Below, piece by piece: positions 24,976 to 36,830 of a stretch of 64,000 bases of DNA. How positions within the stretch are numbered: position 1 is the first letter of the stretch; every line of letters begins with the position of its first letter. Location: NCBI GenBank assembly GCA_025603075.1, contig MU626269.1:124001-188000 (forward strand). Reading direction: 5' to 3'. The stretch is from Neoconidiobolus thromboides FSU 785. Taxonomy: Eukaryota; Entomophthoromycota; Entomophthoromycetes; Entomophthorales; Neoconidiobolaceae. A program made the position numbers and the translations under genes. Under the pieces are notes generated by a model, which was given only the letters and a program-made list of their open reading frames with translations, searched no databases and was not told the origin of the DNA.

Positions 24976-25110
24976 TTAACCCTTTGGGTACCGGACATCA
25001 TAAAAAAAATTCTCTTTGATTGGATCGGAATTTTCGATTCATCTTTTGATTAGTGAAGGATAATTTTTACTTGGCCAAGGCTAACTTGACGAGCATAGCT
25101 CGTCCACGGC
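24976..25110 (+). mobile_element. Possible piggyBac-like transposon end (remnant)
   Basis: TTAA is followed by CCCTTTGGGTACCGGACATC, resembling piggyBac-family termini (TTAA target, inverted repeat starting CCC). It is followed by a perfect 7+3+7 palindrome GACGAGC-ATA-GCTCGTC at 25088-25104, of the subterminal kind. No matching right end (GGGTTAA) and no transposase frame was found, so this would be a solo end. It could equally be unrelated sequence. Confidence 0.35.
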
Positions 25111-25652
25111 AAAGTGATCAAGAAGCAAAATACGATTTGGATGTCTTTTTGCTTCAGCATTTTTATTTTTTTTATTTAAAAATTTATCACTCGAATCGAA
25201 CAAAAAATATTTCACTATAAATTTTGATTTTTTATACAATTGGCTTTACTTCTTAAACTAACTAATATAACAAAATGTTGCTATATTTCTATTCCAGCTG
25301 TGACATAATGTAAAATAGCCTTAAGTCAAGGAATGTTGAAAAAGCAATCATGTTTTAACAGAGTCAGTTAAAGCTTTCAATAAACTACTACAGTTCATAT
25401 TGTTGTTTTAGCAACACTAATCTAAAAAGAGGAACTCAATTGGTCAATTCGAACTCAAAAATAGCTGCAGCCAATAAAAGCTCAAGCTAAATCTACCAAC
25501 TAAATTGAAGAATTTTTCGAAACGATAGGGCCTTAAAAATTTGTTTAAAAAATTTTAAACCCTGTTAAAAAATAATTGCAAATGGGATAAGCGATTTCTT
25601 TCTCTCTAGTAAGAAAACCAACACTTTAAGGTTATCTTTATTATTTATCACC

Positions 25653-26360
25653 ATGTCTGAACAAGTAATAAATTTATTTAATACTATATAAATTGCAGGT
25701 TTCATTTTGTATATCGAACAGTTACTTTTTTCAACATGAATTCGTGTTTTTAGTAAATTAGAAATAACATACAATAAGAAAGTTTCAAAAGATATCGAAC
25801 CTCGCTATGAACCTAAATAAAAATAATGGATAAACAAAGATATTAACCCACCTCTTCACTAGGTTGAAAAAGCTTTCCAAAAGCAAGCCGGAGTCTTCCT
25901 TAATGGTAAAGGAGCCAAAAAGAGCAAAAACTTACGTTGGTATAAAGATGTAGGTCTTGGTTTCAAGACCCCAAAAGAAGCCATTGAAGGTACCTATGTT
26001 GATAAGAAATGCCCATTCACTGGTGATGTTTCTATCCGTGGACGTATCCTTACTGGAACCGTTATGTCTACCAAGATGAAGCGTACCATCATCATCCGTC
26101 GTGATTATCTTCATTATATTCCTAAATATAACCGTTATGAAAAACGTCATAAGAACTTGGCTGCCCATCTTTCACCATGTTTCATTGGTGTCCAAAATGG
26201 TGACCTTGTTACTGTTGGTCAATGCCGGTAAGCCAAGATTTTAAGAGTTTTTATTTTATATAATAATAATATTTTTAGTCCTCTTTCTAAGACTGTTAGA
26301 TTCAACGTTCTTAAAGTACAAAAAGCTATTTCTGGAAGCAAACAATTCACCAAATTTTAA
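25653..26360 (+). CDS. RPS11: 40S ribosomal protein S11 (uS17)
   Basis: Three exons, 25653-25664, 25863-26227 and 26279-26360; 152 aa. The first exon codes only MSEQ before a 198 bp intron, a common layout for ribosomal protein genes. The body is plainly uS17: [26 protein letters not shown], an OB-fold with [18 protein letters not shown] and [20 protein letters not shown], and a [18 protein letters not shown]-type C-terminal region. It is an rRNA-binding component of the small subunit. Codon use is richer in C-ending codons (GAC, ATC, CGT) than its neighbours, as expected of a highly expressed gene. The tiny first exon is the least certain part. It converges with TAN1, with 135 bp between the stop codons. 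Confidence 0.93.
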
Positions 26361-26495
26361 AGCTAGAGAGCATTAAAATTGAAAGAATAATAAAAGAAAA
26401 TAAGAGAATACAAAAGTTATTTAATTAAAACACATAAGCCATGATTTTAAATTGTATACTAAGAATTTAATAGATTAGAATGTTTATTTGTACTT

Positions 26496-27601
26496 TTATT
26501 TTTCTTCTTCCTTTAAGCGCGCTTGATCAGCTACTAATTGTATGTTATATTTTTTGTATTTGTTAAAATCGGTTAGTACACTTATCCCACAGATAGACTA
26601 GTAAACGAATTAGATAATTAAAAGAACAGATTAGTAAAATAAACATACCTTAAAGATTTCAACCACAATAGTTAGATCAGGGTTGTCGAGGTCTACCTTA
26701 TGCTCTGGACCAACAATAGCAGCTAATGATTGGATAACTTTGTCTTTTTCAATTTCTCCACAGTTTCTTTTTTTAAATACTATACCAAACTAAAAAGAAA
26801 TTAGATACAGCTTATAAGTTAATAAAAACTCAAAGTTTTACCTTTTTTGGGTCAATTTTACCAGTAGTTTCATCTGGAGTATGGAAAAAGGGCAAAAATA
26901 ACTTTTTAGCCAAGGACTCGATATCAGGTATGTTAGCATAACAGGTGTTCATAATGGGTAGAATGCGTGAAATATGTCTACCAAAAACAAAAATAAATAA
27001 ATATGAAAATGTTTTAAGAGCTTTGAGCATACTTTGTTTTAGTAATCCCAGTTTCAGCTACCTTTTCAAATAGCTTTTGAATAAAAGGGACAGGCTCCAC
27101 AGGTTGCTTTGTAAATAAAAAAGCCATACAATCTACCTGAGTTTTCAGGGAACCAAAATAGAACTTATTCTTTTTTTTGCTGGATAATCCTTCAATCTCT
27201 TTAGTTATCTCAGCTTCTATGTCTTTTTCTTCTTCTTCAGGGGTATCGGAAATGTCTAACTCTGGATACACTTCCTTTGCAAACTGAAGATAAAGTTACT
27301 GGGTTAGTTTATAACAATTATTTTTAAGTACCTCATTAAAAAGTGTTAAAGCTTCTGAGATGCAGCTCTTTTCTCTATTTCTATCACAGAATAGAATGAT
27401 ACCCGGTAACCCTGGGTTTACTTCAAACACCGTTTTAAGACCTGTTCTATCCTGAATTTAAAAGTGAATTATTAAATCATAGCTCTCTTTTACTTTCTCA
27501 CTTATTCAAAGGCTTACTTTCGACTTCATGTATACCATCGTACGGTGTTTTTTATTACTATTGATCTTAGTATCTCCTTTACTATCGTTGCGTTTGCCCA
27601 T
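26496..27601 (-). CDS. TAN1: THUMP-domain tRNA acetylation adaptor (Tan1/THUMPD1)
   Basis: Six exons on the minus strand: 27601-27518, 27451-27332, 27283-27033, 26977-26842, 26789-26649, 26597-26496. The introns have GT and AG ends and the frame holds; 277 aa. Tan1/THUMPD1 partners the acetyltransferase Kre33/NAT10 to make ac4C at position 12 of tRNA-Ser and tRNA-Leu. Family marks: VFEVNPGLPGIILFCDRNRE near the N-terminus, an acidic insert, QVDCMAFLFTKQPVEPV, then the THUMP core HISRILPIMNTCYAN, KIDPKKFGIVFKKRNCGEI, VDLDNPDLTIVVEIFKSICG and YKKYNIQ. Length matches the family (about 290). The last exon restores the conserved VSVLxxY..kKYN end, supporting the splice choice. Confidence 0.93.
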
Positions 27602-28066
27602 CTTTGTGTATCAAGGAAATAAACTTAAAAAAATTCAAACGCTTTTGTAATTTACATTTGAATCTTTGTTTATATCCCACAAGTTTTTAACTAATTTACA
27701 AATTTCGCCCCTAAAAAAAAATAAAAAGTATATCATTGTCTTAATTAATAAGTAAGGATAATAATAAATGGTTTGATACCCATTTACAGCGGGCCTATGT
27801 ATTAGGTCAACCAATCTTTGTATACCTATAGGTTGTCCTATTACTTTCCTTTAGTAGAATAGAGTTGAAAGCAGTTGATGATGACTTGGGTTTTTTTGGA
27901 CCTCGCTTTAGAAGGGGTAATCTTAATAAAGTTACATTGTAAACTGGGGGAGATTTGGGATATTTTAAAATAAATACAAAAGTAAAGTATATCAACAAAA
28001 AAACAATGCTTGAATAAAGAAATGATAAAAATTGAATTTAACTTTATAAAACACAGATTTTATTTA
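27602..28066. other. Intergenic between TAN1 and the Zn2Cys6 factor
   Basis: TAN1 promoter side and Zn2Cys6 3' flank. A 63-codon frame here (27807-27998) has no recognisable features. Confidence 0.45.
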
Positions 28067-30208
28067 CTATACATATTTTGATATAATCGGTTCCATAACA
28101 ACAAAACAATCCTTAACTAAAGCCCACCTCTTAGATCCAAATGATAATCTCTTTTTAAGGTTCAACACAAATTGTTTAATTTTTTTGATGACCCAGTCAG
28201 GCAATACTGACTCTTGATGTCTTCGTAATATCATTAGAAATACTAGTATCATTTGTAAATTGGAATACCAAAACCATGGTGTTAATATCATCTCTAATTT
28301 GCCATTAAAGCTGCTTATGATAGTGTCCATCATACGGGAACAATAAAAGCACTTTTCAATCTTATTTAGTTGATGATATTGCTGGAATAAAATTTGGTTA
28401 CTAAACAATATCTCAAGTTTGTTCTTATTAGTCTCATTCTTGCTATTAATTTCTATCATTTCATTACTGCCAATTTGAAATTTGTTGATGTCTATTAAGT
28501 AAGAAAAAAAGTATATATTCAATATGTTTAATAAATAATCGTTTTTTGTTGGTAAATAAATAACATGGTCTTTTGATGATGGACAATCAAATTCGGGTAA
28601 TTTTAAATACCATTTTAAAGCTGCCGTTTCAAGGATATCATATGATTTAACTTTGTTGACACTGTTATTAGCATCGCTATGATTGGTATTATTTTCTCCA
28701 TGATTAAATTCCGCCAATACGGTTTTAAAGAAAGACGAGTTTGGTATTTTGAATTTGATCTCTTCTTTTAATTTATATTTCTTGTTTAAATTATCCATTT
28801 TTGACATTAATTTCATTAGTTTACAAACCGATTGGAAATATTTTAAACTGTTTTCTCCCTTAATTTGTAACATTTCTGGTACTTCAATAATCTTATTTTT
28901 ATCTTCTATATTCACCATAATGATACTGTCATTGATATTGGGATAATCAATTAGCCCTTCTGCTCCAATCCAACTCAATCTATTTGTACAATGAGACATT
29001 AATACTTCATTAATACTTAATAGCCATAATGTCCGTGCTATTATCTGTCGATTTGTTTTGCTACGAAAGGGACATGACTTAGAAAAATAGCCTAACTGCA
29101 TGGACATCCGATGTGCAAGTCCTCCAAAGAACCACGCATTACACAAAATCGAATTGGACTCAGTACTATTGAGATGTAAACCTATTAAGGTACATGCTTG
29201 TATTACGTTTAAATTTGGCTTCAAATAGCACTTTTTAATATAAAATAAGATTTTGTTGGAAAAATACTCATCAAACTTGTTAGCTAAATTTCGATTGGGA
29301 TAAAAAGAGGAACCGCATAAACAAATCACATATAATAGAGTCAAAAAGGGGTAATTGTTGGGCTTACAATGATTTAATTGATAGTAAAATGATGTTGGTG
29401 ATATGATAGGATAAAAAGTGTTCAAGTAAATAAAATATAAATTAATTACTTCATTCTGGTATGTTTTATTAATCACTGTCTTTGATACTGGGAATGTTGA
29501 ATTAAATAACTTTTTAATTGGATTGTTATTATTTAAGATATTATTCAATATATTACTATTGGTATTACTCTTATTTGTTAGATTATTATAATAATTATTA
29601 TTGCTATCATCATTGCCATTTACTCCATTATTAGTGTTATTCAGCAACTTTAAATTAATTGAAACATAGCTTGTTGCTAACGATGGACCAGTGTAAAAAT
29701 AATCTCCCTCCTCATTAATACTGATTTGTGCTTTACTATTATTTATGATTGACAGTTTGAGCATCTGTTGAATTAAATTTAAGGCTGGATTTAATTGAGG
29801 TTTGTTCAATAAGCTGAATATGAAGTTGGTATCAATTTTATTATAATTTTCTTTGTCAACTTGCAATTTAGCTAATGTTGTCGTTAATTGCTCATTATTT
29901 ATACCTGTACCATAGATAATATTATTATTTACATTACTATTTCCATCATTCGCAGGTAATATCCTCACAGTAGGGAATAGTTGCTGTTGACTTCTATTAA
30001 CATTATTTAGATTATTGATAATCCTATTATAAGTGCATGGATAGTTTAAATTGACACAATTAGAACAACGGGGGTATTCTCTGCTACATTTAACCTTTCT
30101 TAACTGACATACGTCGCATACTTTAGCTTTAGGACCCCTTGGTCTTTTAGGTAAATTGGATTGATGGATATTGATACGTTCAATAGACACTTTGTTTCTT
30201 CTACCCAT
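28067..30208 (-). CDS. Zn2Cys6 transcription factor with fungal-specific domain
   Basis: Single exon, 713 aa. Residues 31-58 carry a perfect zinc cluster, C-x2-C-x6-C-x6-C-x2-C-x6-C (Cys31, 34, 41, 48, 51, 58), with the basic helix QLRKVKC and flanking RPRGPKAK. This binds DNA, usually CGG half-sites, in the nucleus. An Asn-rich linker (about 60-240) follows, then a helical middle region resembling the fungal transcription factor regulatory domain (about 245-400: LYFIYLNTFYPII, ACTLIGLHLNST, GLAHRMSMQLGY, ARTLWLLSINEV). The C-terminal part is hydrophobic and helical. The target pathway cannot be told from sequence. It has no introns, unlike most genes here. Confidence 0.92.
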   Translation of the reverse strand: MGRRNKVSIERINIHQSNLPKRPRGPKAKVCDVCQLRKVKCSREYPRCSNCVNLNYPCTYNRIINNLNNVNRSQQQLFPTVRILPANDGNSNVNNNIIYGTGINNEQLTTTLAKLQVDKENYNKIDTNFIFSLLNKPQLNPALNLIQQMLKLSIINNSKAQISINEEGDYFYTGPSLATSYVSINLKLLNNTNNGVNGNDDSNNNYYNNLTNKSNTNSNILNNILNNNNPIKKLFNSTFPVSKTVINKTYQNEVINLYFIYLNTFYPIISPTSFYYQLNHCKPNNYPFLTLLYVICLCGSSFYPNRNLANKFDEYFSNKILFYIKKCYLKPNLNVIQACTLIGLHLNSTESNSILCNAWFFGGLAHRMSMQLGYFSKSCPFRSKTNRQIIARTLWLLSINEVLMSHCTNRLSWIGAEGLIDYPNINDSIIMVNIEDKNKIIEVPEMLQIKGENSLKYFQSVCKLMKLMSKMDNLNKKYKLKEEIKFKIPNSSFFKTVLAEFNHGENNTNHSDANNSVNKVKSYDILETAALKWYLKLPEFDCPSSKDHVIYLPTKNDYLLNILNIYFFSYLIDINKFQIGSNEMIEINSKNETNKNKLEILFSNQILFQQYHQLNKIEKCFYCSRMMDTIISSFNGKLEMILTPWFWYSNLQMILVFLMILRRHQESVLPDWVIKKIKQFVLNLKKRLSFGSKRWALVKDCFVVMEPIISKYV

Positions 30209-32703
30209 CAGATTAAAATAATTATTGAATAAACTTAAAAGAAGTAAAGAAACAATTTATACTTTCATTATTAATGCATTTAACATTTTGGTACTTTAGC
30301 TTTGGCATAAGTTAAGTAATCATGGATTATTAGGAAATTACCCTCAATAAAACTATATTGATAAATTTAATTACAACAAATTATTGGTTAAAATAATATA
30401 AAGAAGAGGTTTCATATCTTTTTTTAGAATCATTGATTCTAATTTAAATTAATTTAAACCTTAACAATCTAGGTGTGCTACTATAAATATTGTATTTTTT
30501 TAACAAAAAATAATTAATAATAGTTAAATTCTTTTGTTATTTTAATTTTAAATTAATTTAGTTAGTGGTCGTTAATATTTTCAAAACTACCTAAATCTTG
30601 ATAATAGCTTATTATTCTAGTTTATATTCCTTCTATCTTATAATAAATATCCCTTAAAGCTCTATTTGGGATTTAATTGGTTAATAATAGCGATAAGTTT
30701 CTTCTTTTTTCTATTTTAAAAATAACAACAAAGATTAGGATTAGGGAGATGATGATATAAAATTTATAAATAATATCCTTATGTTTGTAAGTTGATAGGT
30801 AGGTTAGTAAAATAAAGAAGTAAAATAGCAAATGGGGTAACTGTTAATACATGATGTATTTCCTTACTCCAGAAACTTAAAGTTGAGCATAAATTCAAAT
30901 ACATTATTTACAAGCTCTCCAGCAATTATAAAGAGATACATAGGTTGAATTAAATTTTGTACAATTCCAAAAAATTGCATAATACTTAAAATTCACATAA
31001 AATAATCTATACTTTATTAAAGCTAAGCCACATATCTCACTTTTTTGCACAATTGTACTGTCTCAAAGATATCAATATCAATTTTAAATATCATGCAATT
31101 CTTTGAAATTATACGAAACTTAATTCAACTTGAGTGTAGTTGAAAGGCATCTTAAGGGTAAAGTTATGAGTGTTTTATGTGCGAGTTCCCAAAAAATCCC
31201 TGCTGGCTCACAGTAAGGTTTTTCTTATGGAACAAAAGCCAATGATAAAAAATTAGATTTAGTTCCATATTCGAATCTCGAATGATAATATAGCTAAATT
31301 AAAGAGGACATAGTCTTCTAACAAAAACGATTAAAAAAAGGTTTTAGTTGCATTACAGTTGATATTTCATGTATTTGTCATGTGAACTTTATCACTTTAG
31401 TATTTTCTACACAATTAACCATGGTGAATAAGAAGTCAAGAGCTAAGCTTGGCCCAAAGTTTGACTGGTCAAATTCAATAAGTATATATATTATTCTTGA
31501 ATTATACATAAGACTTGCATAACATTTTTGTTTAAATAAAGCAATTTATGAGAATATTATTGAATTATTGTTTTTGGTTATTTTTAAGCTTTTTTTAATG
31601 TCTGTAAAACATTTATATTCCAATTTATAGCTTTTATCAGTAGCACTACCAATTGGTTATTTTTATCTATGTATTTTAAGGGTTAGTTAATGTTACGACT
31701 ATATAAACTAGTGATATATATAAAGATCCCTATTATTGAAAAAGTGCGAAATTCATAACTTCAAATTAATGGAAATAAATATTAAATTGAACTCAATAAG
31801 TCAATTTGTATATATAATACTTTGCATAATATTGTTTTTAGAAAGGTAATACTTACATACATGTCGTCCATATGAATTTAATATGTTTAATTTAAAGGAT
31901 TTCATTTCAGAATCAAACTTTGTTTACCTACACAACTAATAGTTTTAATGACTAAAGCCAAAATAAAGTTATTAAAAGTATACAATATTTGAAAGGAGGT
32001 TGAATTTTATTAAGGTATAAAGGAGAATGAAAATAAAATACATATATAAAAAGATTTTTTTAAAGCTATTTTTATATAGTTCATATATTAAAACCCTCAC
32101 AACTTTAATAATAATTGAACCATATAATTGAAGAATTAGCTGCCGTAAATTTAAAACATGTTAGGTGAGGTAAATTTAGGGAAATAAATTATTATATAGA
32201 GACTATTTATTAGTTTAGCGTAAAACAATGGAACATTTTAAAGTTTAGTAACTTGAGATAATCTCATCTAAACTTTTAAATAATTATAAGTGTTAAATGG
32301 AAAGAGTGATTAATATAATCTTTAGAGAAACAATTCATTTGATTCACCATCAGATTTCGACAAGTTATTAGGTATTTTTAGAAAAGCCGTAATAGCCTGC
32401 TTTGTAACTTATTTCATTCGGTTTAAATATATTGTTTTTTATATAATAATTAATTAGGTTACAGCAAATTAATTTGACAATAAATCAAAATCTATTGAAT
32501 TTTATTAAATAATTTGACTCTTTTAGAGGCAAACCTGGTTATGTAATTTGATAAGCAATTTAAAATTTAAAGTGTTATTTCCATACCTAACTAACATGTC
32601 AATATAAAAAACTCTTCATTATCAATTACTATACTTTCAGAAAATTAGCCAATGTTATTTAATGAGCATATAACAACTTCTATTTTTGTAAAACTTCTAA
32701 AGC

Positions 32704-32733
32704 TTTGACTTTTTGACTTTTTGACTTTTTGAC
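32704..32733. repeat. 8 bp tandem repeat (TTTGACTT)
   Basis: Nearly four tandem units of TTTGACTT in intergenic DNA. Confidence 0.85.
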
Positions 32734-33488
32734 TATTAAAGTAGATTGACTAAATAGTTGGCTTTAAATCATCCAACAAAGAATTTTAATAGGATGTTAG
32801 TTTATGATATTAACATTAATGTATATATTAAAAAACCCAAGGTTCTAAATATTGATTCTACCAATTAATGTTTGGGTATAAATTAAATTCAAAACTATAT
32901 TATAGTACTTTCTCATAAAAGTATGAATTCTGGCTCAACTTTAAGTATAAACTTTAAGTATAAATAACAATAATCACGCCCTTTCTCTATATCATTATAG
33001 CCTAAATTAATACAACTATTCAAATTGGTCACTATTTTGATCCCAATATTCTAACTAAAATACTAATATACTATAAGTGAAATCATAAAGCCATCAATTG
33101 TTTAAATTTCAGCTGACTTCTATACTATAGCCCCTATGTAATTATTAGAATCAAATATCTTTTTTGACGTTGTTACTATTCACTTTTGATATTTCATAAT
33201 ATAAGTATTCATCAATTTAGTTAATCTATTTCAATTAATTATAAATGAACTGGGACAATAGATTACATTTAAATAGCAAATTAACAATTATCATGGACTT
33301 TAATTTGCTGCAACTAGTAACTCAAATAAAGTAAATTTTCAAGCCTTCCATAAAAGGAATTAATTTTATATCACAATACATTACGCCAATAAAATTTCAC
33401 TTAGCTTTAATAATTAAGCTAATTAATGATATATACTATAAATTTTTACAAAATTAATCAATTTCAAATCTTTAGTAACATCTTATGT

Positions 33489-33517
33489 CACGTGAAATAC
33501 ATTAATTGTATAAATAT
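33489..33517 (+). promoter_or_regulatory. E-box and TATA-like element before HSF paralog B
   Basis: A palindromic CACGTG (33489-33494) is followed 14 bp later by TATAAATA (33509-33516), about 75 bp upstream of the HSF paralog B start codon. The spacing fits a promoter. CACGTG is the core site for bHLH factors; use here is inferred. Confidence 0.4.
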
Positions 33518-33589
33518 GAAGCCACTTACTTTAAGTTAAATATCAAAATAGAAATTTAATTTATTAAAACTTCAAATAATTCAAATAAA

Positions 33590-34517
33590 ATGTATTCTAC
33601 CATCCCAATCTTCAATGCTATTCACAAAAAGAAATCACCTTTTATTACTAAACTAGCTGAGTAAGTAGTTTGCTAAAAGATGCTAACTAAATACTAATAT
33701 ATTATCTAGAATCCTAAGTAAACCCGAATACTCGGATATTATAAGTTGGGATGTATCTGGCGATAATATACTTATCCATCACATTGTAAGATTTGAGCTG
33801 GAGGTACTCCCAATTTACTTTGATAGCTCACGTATGGATTCTTTTTCAAGGCAGCTTAACGTAAGTCAATCATTATACAGTTTGAGTAACTTGTTAAATA
33901 AATTTATATAGTTATATGGCTTTAAAAGAGTTTCAGATGGCAGAAAACAACGATCAGGGCCACTTGATAGAGGATGTATGTTTAATTGTCCATTTTTTAA
34001 GAGGGATAGACCGGATCTTTGTCACCTTATATCGAGAAAAAAAAAAGGTCAAACCAAAACAAAGTTCACCGAAACGATAACAAAGAAAAAGATGGAGCCT
34101 AATTCTAAATCTTCACCAAAATTAAAGCCAAAACCAATAATAATACCCAATAATGATCAATTTAATCAAAGTTTTTCATTTTCTACTACTGCAACTCAAT
34201 TTTATCATGATCCTTTACAAGTTTGCTATACTACTTCTCAATTGAGTAAACCATTTTATCCTTACTCTACTTTTCTAACTCCAGTCACTTATACCAATGA
34301 TTTTTATAGCGCTGCTTATGAAAATTGTTTTATTGGCGATGGAGCAATGACTACATACCCATTTATGATAGACTCACACTCAAGTATGAACCAAATAGAC
34401 AGTGCATGCTCATCTAATTTATCATCACCAGGATTATGTGCTTATTTTGATACTACATCACAACCTCAGTATTATCAAGAAGCTTTTGCTACTAGTCTTG
34501 GCCAACCTAATGTTTAA
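33590..34517 (+). CDS. HSF-type DNA-binding domain protein, paralog B
   Basis: Three exons, 33590-33660, 33710-33860 and 33912-34517 (introns of 49 and 51 bp, frame kept); 275 aa. The N-terminal HSF winged helix runs from about residue 17 to 115: SPFITKLAEILSKPEYSDII, SWDVSGDNILIHH, FELEVLPIYF, then DSFSRQLNLYGFKRVSD in the recognition helix, closest to the HSF consensus in the LYGFKR motif. The basic Lys-rich linker is followed by a Ser/Thr/Tyr-rich tail. Compared with paralog A at 19712 the introns sit at the same codons and phases (phase 2 after the first helix, phase 0 after RQLN), so the two are duplicates. It is a probable nuclear regulator of unknown targets. Confidence 0.87.
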
Positions 34518-35221
34518 AATTTGATTACCGTTTTTTAACAAAAGTATTATTATTTAATTTTTTTCAACTCTAATTTATCTCCAAAAGTTTAAGTGGATAT
34601 GTTCTTTCTTAGCTATTTTCTCTTATAAAATAAATATTTATATATAATATAGACTGGATTTAGTGCTCAGGGTATTAGGACTTTTCACTTTTGTTGGCTA
34701 TAGAGTTAGCTTAATGCTAGAACTTTTTAAGTATATTTGAAATAATTGAATTATTTAATCTATTAAATATTGGAAATAGAAATTCAAACGATTAAAATAC
34801 GAATCGAAAAATTCGAGTGATTATTACAAGCTTTCATATTTAGTCTATAAACTAAATGGAAATGAATTGTCTGGTTACTTAGCCCCTTTTTATTCTTGAA
34901 GTTCTTTAATACAATTACTATCTTACACTAATCTCCTAATTTACGAATATTTCACGTACATTGGTTTAAACTGCTTGAACTCAAAAGCGGTAATAAATAT
35001 ATATATAATTTCTTTTTCATCTATTTAATTTATTTTCAAACAAATAATTGCATATTTCCATATTGAAAAATGAGCAATAAATAAATAAATTTGTCAATCT
35101 ATTGTGATACCCAAACCCAAGAGAAAAAGGACATTATTCTTATTTGTAACATTGGCAATAGCTAAGAATAACTTAATTTATTAAATTTCATTAATAGAAC
35201 TAACAAGTCATAACTCCGAAT
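34518..35221. other. Intergenic, no gene seen
   Basis: 3' flank of HSF paralog B. AT-rich, nothing recognised. Confidence 0.5.
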
Positions 35222-35325
35222 ATATGGGGGTGTATTTTTGTGTTTAAGAATTTTACTAATAATTTTTCCACTCAAATAGCGCTTAAAAAATAGAAAAAGT
35301 GAAGCCAAAAAAAACATCCACATAT
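35222..35325 (+). mobile_element. MITE-like element, copy 18
   Basis: Plus-orientation, near perfect. Left end ATATGGGGGTGTA, right end ACATCCACATAT. Confidence 0.9.
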
Positions 35326-35479
35326 TTTAGATTTAATTCATCTTTTATGACCATGGATAGTAATAATAGTTTGAAATAGTAGAGCTATAAAAAATACAAT
35401 AATGTGTAAGTAGAAATAGTATCAAATAATATCATTGAATTTATAAAACTAAAGAAATGAATCGACATTTTAATACTTT

Positions 35480-36180
35480 AAATTAAATTTCAAACTTTTT
35501 ATCTATTTATTAACTATTAACTATAGACTTGATAAATTGTTTATACCATTTCAACTAGTGATTTCATTTCAGTATCTTTAAACTATAAACTACATGGCAT
35601 ATGGATAATAAAACAATAATAAACAAATTTGGCGCACAGATACAACACATTACTTTGAACTATGTAAACAATGGTAACTAAAGAAAATAATGAAAAAATA
35701 GCGGCTACTTAAGCTCTAAAACTTAAAGAGAAAGTATCGAGGAATTAATATAATAGTTTATGCTCTTAATTATTCACAACACCAGACTATACTGTAGTTA
35801 ATGAAACAATAGATTTACCAGAGCGGTTAGTACTAAAAATAGTAGTTATTTATTTCATAATGTTAAGGTAAATTGCATATGGGAGTGTTTTTTTTGACTT
35901 CATTATTTTTTCCATTTTTAAGCGCTATTTAAGCGGAAAGTTTGTTAGTAAAACTTCAAACAAAAAAATACAGCCCCATATTGTTCCTAACTAAATTAAG
36001 ATTGAACTTGGATTAGATTTATTATAGAAAATAATCTATTTGCTTTTAAAATTGTATCATCTTATAGAATACATTGTATACCAAAATATGGAAAACAGAT
36101 AACGCTTTAAACACACTTTAAAACTATCTTTCAAAACCAAAGGTAGCAATAACAATTTAAATAATAAAGATACATGAATA
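35480..36180 (+). repeat. Diverged tandem duplication, unit A
   Basis: Aligns by eye with 36310-36830. Shared blocks include GATAAATTG..TATACCATTTCA, TGGATAATAAAAC, a short ATG-led frame (ATGGTAACTAAAGAAAATAA) and, after the inserted MITE, TAGATTTATTATAGAAAATA. Unit A alone contains the MITE at 35877-35981, so duplication came first or the element was lost from unit B. Confidence 0.55.
35877..35981 (-). mobile_element. MITE-like element, copy 19
   Basis: Minus-orientation, with ends ATATGGGAGTG and ACAGCCCCATAT. It is inserted in unit A of the tandem duplication and is absent from unit B. Confidence 0.88.
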
Positions 36181-36309
36181 AAATGAATTTAAAGGTTCTA
36201 AAAAATAATGAAATAAAAGAGGGATAGTAATTATTAATCTATAAACTTAAAAAAGTAGGCTAAAGGTTTATTATTATAAAATAACTCACGATTCAAAGCT
36301 TTTTGTCTG

Positions 36310-36830
36310 CTAACTTTCTTTATTAGCTATAAGCTTAATAAATTGGTTATATCATTTCAGTATAATCAAGCTAGGAGCTAACGTCATGTGGATAATAAAA
36401 CGGGGACCAAAAACCAAACTTAACAAATAGATGCATCTAATAAGCTTCAAAGCATATAGCATAATGGTATTTAAAGAAGATAATGAAGAAAGCAGCGGCT
36501 ATTTAAGTTCTAGACTTTGAAGAGAAAGTTTTGAAAAACTAACTAGTTAAGTAATATCCTAAAAAACTTTAACATTGGCTATATTAGGGGTGCTAAAGCA
36601 TTTAATTTAATAAAGCGCCATCATTATAAGTAGTAATATTTTATTAAATTCAATAGTATAGATTTATTATAAAAAATAACTTATTATTTTTGTGAGGTTA
36701 TATAAATTTATAGGACTTATTATATATCAGATGTTAGAGAGCGGATAATACTTACAAGAGACCCATAAAAAAGATGGGAAACAATTTATCAATAGGATAC
36801 TACAGTCATAAAATTATAAAATATTCATGT
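36310..36830 (+). repeat. Diverged tandem duplication, unit B
   Basis: Second unit of the duplication described at 35480. Its ATG-led frame (36464) follows the first unit for about 60 bp (ATGGTATTTAAAGAAGATAA, AGCGGCTATTTAAG, AGAGAAAGTTTTGAAAAAC), including shared in-frame TAA triplets. Confidence 0.55.

Larger units (their letters stand above)
23333..25652. other. Intergenic with MITEs and a possible DNA-transposon end
   Basis: Contains one half and two full copies of the short element (24214-24777) and a piggyBac-like terminus near 24976. No complete frame was recognised. Confidence 0.5.
30209..33589. other. Long intergenic region, no gene seen
   Basis: 3.4 kb of AT-rich DNA between the divergent Zn2Cys6 gene (-) and HSF paralog B (+). 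I found one 8 bp tandem repeat and a candidate promoter element near the right end. No MITE copy was seen, in contrast with other large gaps. Confidence 0.5.

Noticed and set aside
27807-27998. Possible small gene between TAN1 and the Zn2Cys6 factor
   Set aside because: 63 codons, no homology seen, and it can be explained as untranslated flank.
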